Assembly (NCBI RefSeq): GCF_003970915.1
Contig: NZ_RXOF01000005.1
Location: 1-64,000 of the forward strand
Length of the DNA: 64,000 bases
Source: Hymenobacter gummosus
Lineage (GTDB): Bacteria; Bacteroidota; Bacteroidia; Cytophagales; Hymenobacteraceae
Direction of reading: 5' to 3'
A model generated the notes under the pieces. The model did no database searches. It was not told the origin of the DNA and saw only the letters and a program-made list of their open reading frames with translations. Below are positions 8,262 through 17,183 of this stretch, piece by piece (position 1 is the first letter of the stretch; the number at the start of each line of letters is the position of its first letter). The position numbers and the translations under genes are program-made.

Positions 8262-8498
8262 ATGAAGCCCGTTACGTTTACCCTGCTGTTGCTCGCCGTT
8301 ACCCTCGTGTGGTCGGGTGCCGAGGCCGCCCCGCTGCGCCCCGACGAGCCCGAGGCCAAGAGCCAGCCCAAGAAGACCGTTAAGCCAAAGAAAAAGCGGG
8401 TTTCGCGCGCGGTGCGCCGCCGCGAGTCGTCCTACGGCCGGGCTATGCGCCGCAACGAGCTGCTGCGCGAGCCCGCCGAAAAGCCGGCCGAGCAATAA
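8262..8498 (+). CDS. Small secreted basic protein
   Basis: 78 aa. The signal peptide is about residues 1-22 (TLLLLAVTLVWSGAEA). The mature part is short and strongly basic, with PKKTVKPKKKRVSRAVRRRE, and ends in EKPAEQ. No family is recognised. Signal peptide plus lysine/arginine-rich linker resembles small envelope proteins common in Cytophagales. dacB starts 59 bp downstream. Coding status rests on the signal peptide and GC-biased third positions. Confidence 0.5.
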   Translation: MKPVTFTLLLLAVTLVWSGAEAAPLRPDEPEAKSQPKKTVKPKKKRVSRAVRRRESSYGRAMRRNELLREPAEKPAEQ

Positions 8499-8516
8499 GC
8501 CGGTAGCGGGCCGGAA

Positions 8517-8550
8517 TTTGCGGGATGCTGCGCGGTTCGCCGTAGCTTAG
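8517..8550 (+). promoter_or_regulatory. Weak promoter candidate for dacB
   Basis: TTTG at 8517-8520 and TAGCTTAG at 8543-8550 (6 of 8 with TAnnTTTG) are 22 bp apart. The box ends 7 bp before the dacB ATG. Confidence 0.3.
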
Positions 8551-8557
8551 ACGCCCC

Positions 8558-9916
8558 ATGCGCTGTCTGCTTCTGCTTCTCGCCGGTTTTATCGGCTTCG
8601 CTACGGCTTCTGCCCAGACCCTACCCGTCTCGCCGCCCGCCACTCCGCCGCCCCTGCCCGCCGCCCCTACCGACTGGCTGCTGCGCGAGCTGGACAACTC
8701 CCCCATCCTGCGCCAGCACCACGCCGGCCTGCAGCTCACCGACGTGGCCACCGGCGAAACCCTGGCCGCCTGGCACGCCGACAAGTACTTCGTGCCGGCC
8801 AGCACCCAGAAGATGCTCACGCTCTACGCCGCGCTGCGCATTCTGCCCGACTCGGTGCCCGCCCTGCGCTACGTGGTCCGCGGCGACACCCTGCTGTTCC
8901 GGGGCACCGCCGACCCTACCTTCCTGCACGGCGACGTGCCCAGCACCCGCGCCTACGCGCTGCTGCGCCGCTGGCCCGGCCCCCTGGCCTACGCCGAAAC
9001 GCCGCTGGCCGACGCCAAGCTCGGCCCCGGCTGGAGCTGGGACGACTACCCCTACTATTTCCAGCCCGAGCGCGGCTCCTTCCCCATCTACGGCCACACG
9101 GTGCGCTTCTACTACCGCCGGCCGGGCCTGGGCGTGGCCGTGCGCCCGGCCTGGTTCAACTCAGCCCTACGCAAGGCCGAGCGCGGCGCCACCAGCCCCG
9201 ACCACGTCCAGCGCGAGCTGGAAGCCAACCGCTACACCTGGTTTCCGAGCAAGACGGCCTGGGTCGACGAGGTGCCCTTCCGCACCGACCGCGGCCTGCT
9301 GCTAACCCTGCTGCGCGACACCCTGAAGCGCCGCGACGTGCAGCCCGCCCGCTGGCGCCTGCGCCCCGGCGAAACCCCGAAAACCTACTACGGCCTTAAC
9401 GTCGACTCCCTGCTGCGCCGCTGCATCCGCGTCAGCGACAATTTCCTGGCCGAGCAGACCCTGCTGCTCTGCTCCGCCCAGCTCGGCCACGACACGCTCA
9501 GCATCGGCCGCACCATCGGCTACGTGCGGCAGCAGGGCTGGCTGCGCGCCTTACCCGACTCGGTGGCCTGGGTCGACGGCTCGGGCCTGTCGCGCCAGAA
9601 CCTGACCACCCCGCGCAACCAGGTGGCCCTGCTGCTGCAGCTCTACCGCCTGGTGCCCGAGCCGCGCCTGTTCGATTTGCTGGCCGCCGGGGGCCGGCAG
9701 GGCACCCTCAAGCGCGCCTACCGCGACCCGAAGGAGCTGTGGTTCTGGGGCAAGACGGGCACGCTCACCAACAACCACAACCTCTGCGGCTACCTGCGCA
9801 CCCGCTCCGGCCGCCTGCTGGCCGTCAGCTTCCTCAACAACAACCACCTGGCCCCTACCGGCGTCATCCGCCGCGAGATGGAACGCGTGCTGACCCTGGT
9901 GCGGGAGCAGCTGTGA
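8558..9916 (+). CDS. dacB: D-alanyl-D-alanine carboxypeptidase/endopeptidase (PBP4 type)
   Basis: 452 aa, peptidase family S13. The signal peptide ends near residue 20 (ATASAQ). The three active-site motifs are present: S-x-x-K as STQK (82-85), SDN (293-295) and KTG (399-401), with the large insertion between motifs 1 and 2 that defines PBP4-type enzymes. It would trim pentapeptides or cleave cross-links in periplasmic peptidoglycan. A proline-rich linker follows the signal peptide. It converges with res of the restriction system; the 40-bp gap (9917-9956) holds no obvious terminator. Confidence 0.9.
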   Translation: MRCLLLLLAGFIGFATASAQTLPVSPPATPPPLPAAPTDWLLRELDNSPILRQHHAGLQLTDVATGETLAAWHADKYFVPASTQKMLTLYAALRILPDSVPALRYVVRGDTLLFRGTADPTFLHGDVPSTRAYALLRRWPGPLAYAETPLADAKLGPGWSWDDYPYYFQPERGSFPIYGHTVRFYYRRPGLGVAVRPAWFNSALRKAERGATSPDHVQRELEANRYTWFPSKTAWVDEVPFRTDRGLLLTLLRDTLKRRDVQPARWRLRPGETPKTYYGLNVDSLLRRCIRVSDNFLAEQTLLLCSAQLGHDTLSIGRTIGYVRQQGWLRALPDSVAWVDGSGLSRQNLTTPRNQVALLLQLYRLVPEPRLFDLLAAGGRQGTLKRAYRDPKELWFWGKTGTLTNNHNLCGYLRTRSGRLLAVSFLNNNHLAPTGVIRREMERVLTLVREQL

Positions 9917-9956
9917 GGCTTTGGGGGGGGTAACAGGTAATCGGGTGCTGGGCTGG

Positions 9957-12686
9957 CTACCGTACGTGTTTTAGCTCCGATGCAACTTGGTATGCCAGAC
10001 CTTCCGGCTCGAATACGGCAAAGTGTTCCACGCCGCAGGCAATCTTCAACTCCTCTTTCCCGCGCAGGGCTAGTGGGTCAACGGCCTCTTCGACGGCTGA
10101 GCCTTTGGTTTCGACTACGAAATACACGCGCTGGTCGCCGCGAAACACAATGGCCCAGTCAGGACGGTAGTTACCCAGCGGCGTCGGAATCAGGAAGCCG
10201 CGGGGCAACTTGAAGTAGAACTCCACTCGCTCATCGGTTTCGCAGCTAGCGGCAAAGGTCCGTTCCGTGTTGCTGTCGACGGGCACGTAGTTGTAGAGAG
10301 TGCGCTCCGCCACGGCCACCTCGTGCAGGTGGCTGCGGTACTGCTCTATTTCTTCATCCTCAAAAAGCAGCATTTCGTACTCCTGGCCGGCCACCTGCTC
10401 GTATTTTATGCCCGCCACCTGCAGCTGCTGCAAGGCCCGCCGAATGGCGCGCACCACGTTGTCGAGGAACATCTGCGGATTGATCAGCAGCTCGGCGTAA
10501 CGCCCCGACTGCTGCAGAATCCGGTACAGCGTGGGCCGCGTGACGTCGATGCGGCTTTGCAGGTAGCCGTACACGTCGGGCACGGCGTAGGCAGCGCCCT
10601 GCACCTCGTGCTGCGCCTCGCTGGCCAGCATCCCCTCGATGCCCGCCGCCGTGTATTGCAGCCGCCCCTTACGCGCCTGCAGCTGCGGGTAATGCGTGGC
10701 GGGCGTGCGGGTACGGTCCTGTAGCTCGGCCACGGCCCGGGCAATCAGCTCTTCCGTGCTGAAGTGCACCTGGTAGCGGGTGCGGTGCTTCAGGCGCTGC
10801 CAGATCTGAAAAAAGGCCGGGTAGTTTTCGGGCGTCAGCTCCTTGCGCAGGCGCACAGTGCAGCGTTCGGCCGCGTTGCGGGTGCGCCCCGTGAAGGCCA
10901 CCCCGGTTTCCTCCTGGATTTCGCGCTGCAGCGCGGCCGAGAAGTCCTCATAGCTTTCGTTGGCCACCACCGTCAGCACGTTCAGGGCCCGGTCGTGCAC
11001 GCGCTGCCCGCCGGCATCGACGGGCAGGCGCAGCCCGCGCCCGATTTCCTGCCGCTTCCTGATGTCGCTCCGGGTTTCGCTGAGCGTGCAAATCTGGAAT
11101 ACGTTGGGGTTGTCCCAGCCCTCCCGTAAGGCCGAGTGCGAGAAGATAAACTGCAGGGGCTCTGCCTGGCTCAGCAGCTGCTCCTTCTCGCGCATGATCA
11201 GCGCGTAGGTGTCTTTGTCCAGGGCCGTGTCGCCGCGGGTATCCTTGCCGGCCGGATTGGCCTTATCCTGCGAAAAGTACCCGTTGTGCACCTCGCGGGC
11301 GGTGTGGGCAATAAGGCCCGCGTACTCTTTTTTGGCCGCGTATTCGGCGAAAAGCTCCTCAAACCACTCGGCAAACGGCCCGGGCCGCCGCTGCTTGGTG
11401 ACGGGGTCGTAGTAGCGGTAGTTGGCCACCTTGTCTACGAAAATCAACGACAGCACCTTAATACCCTTGGGCTTGAGCCGCCGCACCTTCTCGAAGTGCC
11501 ATTTGATGGTGCGCTCCAGCTGATAGCGCATTACCGCCTCGGTCAGCCCGCCCACATCCTGGCCGGCCACCACGCGCAGGCCGTCCGAGAATGTCACGCT
11601 TTGCTCGTCGGGGTCGATTTCGTTGACGATGAAGCCCGTGCGGTAAATATCGCGCTGGTTGCTGAGCGCGTACAGGTCGCTGCCCAGGCGCACGGGCACG
11701 TCTTTTTGCCGCACGCCCCCCGCCTCGTTGCTGTAGATGCTGAGCTTGGCCCGCAGGGTGTTTTTGGTCCGCTCCACGGCTTTCACCCGCACAAAAGCGG
11801 CGTTGTAATTGCCGTCGGCCGTGATGCCGTCCACTTCAATCTGCTTCACCAGGCCCAGGTCGTAGGCCTGCACGGGGTTGAGGGAGTACACCAGGTTGTA
11901 GGGGTGCCGGTGCGTGGCCGAGTAGCGCAGCAAGGCCAGCGGGTGCAGCTCGGCCAAAGCGGCCCGCCGGGCCTCGGATTCCAGGTTCTGCGGCTCGTCG
12001 ACGATGACAATGGGCCGCGTCGCCTGCAAGTATTCGATGGGCCGCACCCCGGTTTCCCGCACCTTGTTGATGATGTTGGTGTCCTTGGTGAAGGCGTCGA
12101 TGTTGATGACGAGAATGTGCAGCGCGTCGCCGACGGCAAAATTGCGCAAGGTGGTGAGGCGGCCACTGTCGTACACCTCGTAGCGCACGGGCGGGTAGCC
12201 ATACAGCGCCTGCAGGTGCTCGTGGGTAATGTCGAGCGACTTGCACACGCCCTCCCGGATAGCCACCGATGGCACCACGATGACGAACTTGCGGAAGCCG
12301 TAGGTGCGGTACAGCTCGTAGATGGTGCGCAGGTACACGTAGGTTTTGCCCGTACCCGTCTCCATTTCCACCGTCAGGTTCAGCGGCAGGCTGCTCAGGT
12401 CCGGCTGCCCGTCCGGGCCCGGCACCGCGCACGGCTCCAGCCGGGCCGACTGCGGCAAGCCTTGCCGGGCCTGCACCCGCCGGACGTTTTCCAGCAGCTG
12501 CGCTTCCGACAGCACCAGGCGGTTGGCAATACCCGTTTCGGTAAAGGCAATGGAGCCCACCGGCCCGGCCGCGCCCACCGACACTTCCAGCGGCGTAGGG
12601 CTGAGCGGCTGCCCCTCAAACGCATCAATAATAGTTTGTACGGCCGCCTGCTGGTAGCCTTGTCCGGCGTCGAACTGAAGCTTCAT
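9957..12686 (-). CDS. res: Type III restriction enzyme, Res subunit
   Basis: 909 aa, close to known Res proteins. The SF2 helicase core begins with Walker A in METGTGKTYVYL (GTGKT 111-115) and the DEAD-box variant DEPQ (230-233). Later helicase motifs include FSHSALREGWDNPNVFQI and QEIGRGLRLPV. The C-terminal PD-(D/E)xK nuclease is visible as YRPDWAIVF followed by YFVVETKGS. Together with Mod it forms the ATP-dependent complex that cleaves near head-to-head unmodified sites. It lies 129 bp downstream of mod in the same direction and appears intact. Confidence 0.93.
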   Translation of the reverse strand: MKLQFDAGQGYQQAAVQTIIDAFEGQPLSPTPLEVSVGAAGPVGSIAFTETGIANRLVLSEAQLLENVRRVQARQGLPQSARLEPCAVPGPDGQPDLSSLPLNLTVEMETGTGKTYVYLRTIYELYRTYGFRKFVIVVPSVAIREGVCKSLDITHEHLQALYGYPPVRYEVYDSGRLTTLRNFAVGDALHILVINIDAFTKDTNIINKVRETGVRPIEYLQATRPIVIVDEPQNLESEARRAALAELHPLALLRYSATHRHPYNLVYSLNPVQAYDLGLVKQIEVDGITADGNYNAAFVRVKAVERTKNTLRAKLSIYSNEAGGVRQKDVPVRLGSDLYALSNQRDIYRTGFIVNEIDPDEQSVTFSDGLRVVAGQDVGGLTEAVMRYQLERTIKWHFEKVRRLKPKGIKVLSLIFVDKVANYRYYDPVTKQRRPGPFAEWFEELFAEYAAKKEYAGLIAHTAREVHNGYFSQDKANPAGKDTRGDTALDKDTYALIMREKEQLLSQAEPLQFIFSHSALREGWDNPNVFQICTLSETRSDIRKRQEIGRGLRLPVDAGGQRVHDRALNVLTVVANESYEDFSAALQREIQEETGVAFTGRTRNAAERCTVRLRKELTPENYPAFFQIWQRLKHRTRYQVHFSTEELIARAVAELQDRTRTPATHYPQLQARKGRLQYTAAGIEGMLASEAQHEVQGAAYAVPDVYGYLQSRIDVTRPTLYRILQQSGRYAELLINPQMFLDNVVRAIRRALQQLQVAGIKYEQVAGQEYEMLLFEDEEIEQYRSHLHEVAVAERTLYNYVPVDSNTERTFAASCETDERVEFYFKLPRGFLIPTPLGNYRPDWAIVFRGDQRVYFVVETKGSAVEEAVDPLALRGKEELKIACGVEHFAVFEPEGLAYQVASELKHVR

Positions 12687-12703
12687 GGGATAAGAAAGAA
12701 AAC

Positions 12704-12809
12704 GGGCAGGCGCTGGGAAGACGGGCCAGGGCGCCGGAACCAGCGGGCAGGTGTGTGGTTGCCCCTTCGCCCTCGGCCCCGGCCCTCTTGCCTTCCTAGT
12801 CGCCTGCCC
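12704..12809. repeat. Inverted repeat in the mod-res gap
   Basis: GGGCAGGCG (12704-12712) and CGCCTGCCC (12801-12809) are perfect inverted arms. Outside the loop edge, TGGGAAG and CTTCC extend the pairing. The arms fill the gap between mod and res and could fold in the transcript between the two cistrons. Confidence 0.55.
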
Positions 12810-12815
12810 TGATTT

Positions 12816-14810
12816 TTAGAGCAGCTGCAGCTGCACGCCCGCGTCGGCCAATTGCAAGCGGGCGTTGCTGACCAGCTCATCGGGGTTATCGGCTCCGAAC
12901 TCGTGGCCGGGCACCAGCAGGCGCTGCGGCCGGGCGTCGACAGCGGCGGCTACCACCTCCGGCGTGAGCCCCGCCAGTGCCAGCCACAACAGCCCGCCGG
13001 CCACGTCGTGTATTTCCGCCTCGCCCACGCGGCGCGTCTGCACCGGCACCGACAGGGGCAGCAAATCAGGGCCGCCGGTCATTTTCAGCAACAGCTCGGT
13101 GAGCATGGCCGGCCCGGCCGCCACGCCCGCGCGTAGGGGCTGCTGAAACAGTTCCAGCTGCGTCAGCAACTCCGCAGGCCCGGCAATCCGAGGCCGCCAC
13201 TGCCGGAAATTCGAGGGCACCAGCCGGTAGTAGCGGAAGCCCAAGTCGGGCGCCGGGGCGCCTTCGGCCTGGGCCCTAGTGCGCAACTGCTGGCTTACTT
13301 TGGCCAGACGGGTGCGCGTGATGTCGGCAATGGTGCGGTAGCCCGCCTTGTAGGCTTCGGTTTTCTCTTCCACCGGTTCGGGGTACTGCACCAGCAGAAA
13401 CCGCCGTTGGCTGTCAATCTGGGCGTTCAAAGTCATTACCGCGTGGCCGGTGGAACCTGAGCCGGCAAAGAAATCCATGATCAAATCGTCCGGCCCAGTG
13501 GCCAGCTCGATCAATTCGGACAGTACTTCTGTGTTCTTGGGAAACGGGAATACCCCCTTGCCAACCAAGCCTTCGACCTCCAATGTGGCGGAGCGACCGT
13601 CGCGATAAAACACCGACGAAAAAGGCTCACTACTGATTTCGGCTAGGTAGCTTTTCCGGTTCGGAATGGTGCTTTCGTCCGGCCCGAAGTGAATGCGCGG
13701 CGGCTTCTGCGCGAGGGCCCAGGCTGTTTTGTTCTCGTCCCACCGCCAACCAGTAGAAGGCTTCTTGCACGACTTGCCCGTTACCGGGTGCGGAATATCG
13801 TGCCGGGGGCGCGACGCCCGACCGTCGTCGGGCCCGGCAAAGTCAGCCGCGAAATACAGGCCCCGGTCGTCGGACCAGTTATAATGTTTATGGGCCTTGC
13901 GGGCGTCACCTTCAGGCAGGCCCCGAAACCACGCCTGCATAGCTTCCCGAATCTTCGCGTGGTCGGCGCCCCACTGCTGCCGCAACGCCTCATACTGCGT
14001 CAGCACGGCGTCAACGCCTTTCTTCTTGAGGCGCCAGTTGCCTTTGCCCTGCAGTGCGGCCTTGTCGCGGGCAAAGCATAGCACGTACTCGTGCACGGAG
14101 GCAACCAATTTGGCGTCGCCTTTCTTGGAGCGCTGCCAGACCAACTGCGCCACGAAATTCTCCTCCCCGAAGACCTCGTTCAGCAGCAGCCGCAGATTGT
14201 GTACTTCGTTGTCGTCGATGGAGACGAAAATCACGCCGTCCTCGCGCAACAAGTTGCGGCACAGGTACAGGCGCGGCCACATCATCGACAGCCAGACGGA
14301 GTGAAAACGGGCGCTTTCGCGCATGTTCTTGCCCCATACGTCCTGCCGCCGGAGCTGGCCCAGCTCGTCACGCTGCCCGGCGCGCTGGTCGTGGGCCTCG
14401 CGCTCCTCGGCAAAATCGTCGGGATAGGGAAAGGCGTCGCTGCCCGTGTTATAGGGCGGATCGATATAAATCATCTTCACCTTGCCGAAGTACCCGCGCT
14501 GCAGCACCCGCAGCACCTCCAGGTTTTCGCCCTCGATGAGTACGTGCCCGGTGTCCGCGAAATCGACGCTGGCCGCAGGGTCGGGCTGCAGGGTGGCGGT
14601 GCTGGCCTGCTGCACCTCACGCCGGGCGGCGGCTTTGCCCGCCCAGCGCAGCTCGTAGTGCTCCGGGGCGGCGGGGGCCAGGGCGTCGGCGGCTCCCAGC
14701 GCGGCCCGCAGGCGGTCAAAATCAATCCGTCCTTCACTCACCACGTCGGGGAAGAGCTGTTGCAGGCTGCGGATATTTTCGGCGGTAATGTCGAGGGTAA
14801 AGCCGTCCAT
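12816..14810 (-). CDS. mod: Type III DNA adenine methyltransferase, Mod subunit
   Basis: 664 aa from ATG 14810 (MDGFTLDITAENIRSL), which fits Mod N-termini better than an ATG 42 bp upstream. It is a beta-class N6-adenine methyltransferase: DPPY (117-120) precedes the SAM-binding FAGSGSTG (448-455). The long region between them (about 225-400) should hold the target recognition domain. Mod methylates one strand of its asymmetric site and gives Res its specificity. A small HTH gene diverges from its promoter region. The recognition sequence cannot be read from the protein. Confidence 0.93.
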   Translation of the reverse strand: MDGFTLDITAENIRSLQQLFPDVVSEGRIDFDRLRAALGAADALAPAAPEHYELRWAGKAAARREVQQASTATLQPDPAASVDFADTGHVLIEGENLEVLRVLQRGYFGKVKMIYIDPPYNTGSDAFPYPDDFAEEREAHDQRAGQRDELGQLRRQDVWGKNMRESARFHSVWLSMMWPRLYLCRNLLREDGVIFVSIDDNEVHNLRLLLNEVFGEENFVAQLVWQRSKKGDAKLVASVHEYVLCFARDKAALQGKGNWRLKKKGVDAVLTQYEALRQQWGADHAKIREAMQAWFRGLPEGDARKAHKHYNWSDDRGLYFAADFAGPDDGRASRPRHDIPHPVTGKSCKKPSTGWRWDENKTAWALAQKPPRIHFGPDESTIPNRKSYLAEISSEPFSSVFYRDGRSATLEVEGLVGKGVFPFPKNTEVLSELIELATGPDDLIMDFFAGSGSTGHAVMTLNAQIDSQRRFLLVQYPEPVEEKTEAYKAGYRTIADITRTRLAKVSQQLRTRAQAEGAPAPDLGFRYYRLVPSNFRQWRPRIAGPAELLTQLELFQQPLRAGVAAGPAMLTELLLKMTGGPDLLPLSVPVQTRRVGEAEIHDVAGGLLWLALAGLTPEVVAAAVDARPQRLLVPGHEFGADNPDELVSNARLQLADAGVQLQLL

Positions 14811-14821
14811 AGCATTTTGTG

Positions 14822-14839
14822 CAGATACCAAACAGATAC
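14822..14839. promoter_or_regulatory. Direct repeat in the mod leader, possible operator
   Basis: CAGATAC occurs at 14822-14828 and 14833-14839, an 11-bp period placing both copies on one DNA face. The pair lies just upstream of the mod start codon (minus strand), in the divergent gap shared with the HTH gene, so it is a reasonable binding site for that protein. This is inference from position only. Confidence 0.35.
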
Positions 14840-14946
14840 AAAATTGAAACAAAATAAGCGGTTTTTAACTCAAATTTGGCAACTACATGTAAATCAGCAG
14901 CGGACACAATCTTGCCACTTTTGTCTCAGTTAACAGGGACCGAAAT

Positions 14947-15297
14947 ATGGCAATGCAACACCGCGGGGAGATTGTTGCCGAGGCTGTGCGCAAGAGTGGC
15001 ATTAAGCTGAGCCAGCTGCACCGCGCGTTGGGCATCAGCCGCCCCACGCTGTACCGGCGCTTCGAAGACCCCAACCTGAGCTTTGACTTTATCAAGCGCG
15101 TCGGCGCCCTCATTCACTACGATTTTGCGGTGGATTTTAAAGAATTGGCTGCACCTGTTTCCATTGCCGCCGAGCCCATCATACCTTATCAGCTGACCAG
15201 CCTAGAAGACTGCAAAGACCAACTCCTGTATGTTTATGGGCTGTATACGGACATGATCCAACGCTACAACGCTTTGTTGGCTAACCGCGAAGAGTAG
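14947..15297 (+). CDS. Small HTH DNA-binding protein, possible R-M controller
   Basis: 116 aa. Residues ~10-50 form a helix-turn-helix: IVAEAVRKSGIKLSQLHRALGISRPTLYRRF. The C-terminal half, with CKDQLLYVYGLYTDMIQRYNALL, is probably a dimerising helix. It is transcribed away from mod across a 136-bp gap, the arrangement expected of a regulator of the adjacent restriction-modification genes. True C proteins are shorter and XRE-like, and this one differs. An alternative is an unrelated phage-type repressor. Confidence 0.65.
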   Translation: MAMQHRGEIVAEAVRKSGIKLSQLHRALGISRPTLYRRFEDPNLSFDFIKRVGALIHYDFAVDFKELAAPVSIAAEPIIPYQLTSLEDCKDQLLYVYGLYTDMIQRYNALLANREE

Positions 15298-15438
15298 CTA
15301 CAAGGTGCTTGTCTGACCGTCATCAGGCACCAGCGCCGATAAAATGTTCCACGAACAACGAACTACAAATGAATATTTTAACAGCAATCAACCCCAACGT
15401 TCCACAAATTTAATCGGAAGTTTCACGGCGGTTTCTGC

Positions 15439-15446
15439 TATTTTTG
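15439..15446 (+). promoter_or_regulatory. -7 box of the parB transcript
   Basis: TATTTTTG matches TAnnTTTG fully and lies 44 bp before the parB ATG. No convincing -33 TTTG was found upstream. Confidence 0.5.
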
Positions 15447-15490
15447 ATTTCGCATCGGCCGGCAGTTGGCCGATGGGCCTCAGAGTGAGT

Positions 15491-16444
15491 ATGTCAGAGA
15501 AGCACGAAGAGAAACCCACCCCGACCACGCCGCTGGCGAAGCGCCGCGTGGGGGGCTTGGGCCGTGGGTTGAACGCCCTCATCGAGGGTAGCTACGAGAA
15601 AAAGAGCGAGCGGCTGGGCCTGGTGCCCCACCCCGCCAATTCCGTGGGGCTGATTCCGACCGAGCAGATTGAAGCCAACCCGTACCAGCCCCGCACCCAC
15701 TTCGACCAGGAGGCGCTGCAGGAGCTGGCCGAAAGCATCAAGGTGCAGGGCATCATTCAGCCCGTGACGGTGCGCCAGACCGGGCCCGCCGCCTACCAGC
15801 TCATTTCGGGGGAGCGGCGCCTGCAGGCCTCGCGCCTGGCTGGCCTGGAGGCCATTCCGGCCTACATCCGCAAGGCCGACGACCAGCAGATGCTGGAAAT
15901 GGCGCTGATTGAGAACATTCAGCGCGAAAACCTCAACGCCATCGAAATTGCCCTCAGCTACCAGCGCCTGGTGAGCGAGTGCAACCTGAAGCAGGAGGAG
16001 CTGGGCGACCGGGTGGGCAAAAACCGCTCGACCGTCACCAACTACCTGCGCCTGCTCAAGCTGCCGCCCGACATCCAGATCGGCCTGCGCGACAGCGTCA
16101 TTTCGATGGGCCACGCCCGCGCCCTGCTCAGCGTCGACGACGCGGCGGCGCAGCTGGGCCTGTTTCACCGCATTGTGGCCGAGGAAATGTCGGTGCGCAA
16201 GGTGGAGCAGCTGGTGCGCCAGGGCGTAGCGGCCCCGACGGCCAAGAACGCCCCGGCCACTCCGGCTACCGACGCGCCGCTGGTGCCGGTGGCCGAAATC
16301 AAGCGGGCCGAGCGGCATTTGTCCGACCGGTTCGGTTCGCGCGTACAAGTAAAACCCACGGCGCAGGGTCGGGGCGAGATTCGCATCAGCTTCGACTCGG
16401 CCGAGGACATGCACCGCATCATCAGCATACTGCAACCGGCGTAA
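15491..16444 (+). CDS. parB: Chromosome-partitioning protein ParB
   Basis: 317 aa from ATG 15491 (MSEKHEEKP); the frame is open further upstream but the -7 box at 15439 excludes a longer start. The usual ParB order is readable: LGRGLNALI, the IEANPYQPRTHFD nuclease-like segment, the GERRLQASRLAGL box that binds CTP in the family, IENIQRENLNAIE, then the HTH (EELGDRVGKNRSTVTNYL). It would load at parS sites. parA, normally directly upstream in this phylum, is missing here: the HTH gene and the restriction system occupy that place. DUF5683 and dapB follow on the same strand. Confidence 0.92.
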   Translation: MSEKHEEKPTPTTPLAKRRVGGLGRGLNALIEGSYEKKSERLGLVPHPANSVGLIPTEQIEANPYQPRTHFDQEALQELAESIKVQGIIQPVTVRQTGPAAYQLISGERRLQASRLAGLEAIPAYIRKADDQQMLEMALIENIQRENLNAIEIALSYQRLVSECNLKQEELGDRVGKNRSTVTNYLRLLKLPPDIQIGLRDSVISMGHARALLSVDDAAAQLGLFHRIVAEEMSVRKVEQLVRQGVAAPTAKNAPATPATDAPLVPVAEIKRAERHLSDRFGSRVQVKPTAQGRGEIRISFDSAEDMHRIISILQPA

Positions 16445-16467
16445 GCGGCGTTGTGGGGGGAGCAATT

Positions 16468-17178
16468 ATGAGCCACCCGGATTCCATTCGTTTGAAACGA
16501 GCCTCACTGCCCCTCGCGGTGGGGCTGTTTTGTCTGCTGCCCGCCACCGCCACGGTGGCCCAGACCGTCACGGCCGGCCCCGACTCGGTGAAGGTGGAGG
16601 CCGGCCCGGCCGTGCCCGACACGGCCCGTATGACCGAGCGCCTGCTGGGCTGGCGCATGACGCGGCCCCGCAAGGCCATCATCCTGGCCGGGGTGCTGCC
16701 GGGCGCCGGGCAGGTGTACAACCGCAAGTACTGGAAGCTGCCGCTGGTGTACGCGGCCCTGGGCGGCACCATCTACGGCGAGTACTTCTACTGGACGCGC
16801 TACAAGGAGTTCAAAGCCGGCAAGGACGCCCGCGTCGCCCGGGCCAACAACGAAACCGGCCCGCAGACGGTAGATAACGGCCCGAACTCCGGCAACCTGG
16901 AAATCTACCCCGCCACGGCGGCTGGCGACGCCAAGCAGCTAAACGCGCTGAACTTCTACCGCCTCCGCCGCGACACCTTTTTTGCCTACATCGGCCTGGC
17001 CTACGGCGCGCAGATTCTCGATGCGCTGGTAGATGCCAATCTGTACGACTTCGACGTGAGCGACAACCTCGCGCTGAAGGTGGAGCCGTACGTTCTGCCG
17101 CTTTACGGCGCGCCGGCCGCCGGCGTGGCCTTTACCTTTACGCTGCGCCCGACTCCTGCGGTGCCGCGCCGCCACTAA
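16468..17178 (+). CDS. DUF5683 domain membrane/envelope protein
   Basis: 236 aa. It starts 24 bp after parB. The N-terminal segment (about 12-32) is a signal peptide ending in TVAQ. The DUF5683 core has MTRPRKAIILAGVLPGAGQVYNRKYWKLP, then hydrophobic helices (PLVYAALGGTIYGEYFYW) and FAYIGLAYGAQILDALVDANL. Function is unknown; conserved linkage to parB, dapB and lepB in Bacteroidota supports the assignment. dapB begins 6 bp after its stop. Confidence 0.85.
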   Translation: MSHPDSIRLKRASLPLAVGLFCLLPATATVAQTVTAGPDSVKVEAGPAVPDTARMTERLLGWRMTRPRKAIILAGVLPGAGQVYNRKYWKLPLVYAALGGTIYGEYFYWTRYKEFKAGKDARVARANNETGPQTVDNGPNSGNLEIYPATAAGDAKQLNALNFYRLRRDTFFAYIGLAYGAQILDALVDANLYDFDVSDNLALKVEPYVLPLYGAPAAGVAFTFTLRPTPAVPRRH

Positions 17179-17183
17179 TACCC

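Noticed and set aside
15345-15357. parS-like sequence before parB
   Set aside because: TGTTCCACGAACA resembles a parS palindrome with three central bases missing. The spacing is wrong for ParB binding and only one copy is present, so it was not called.
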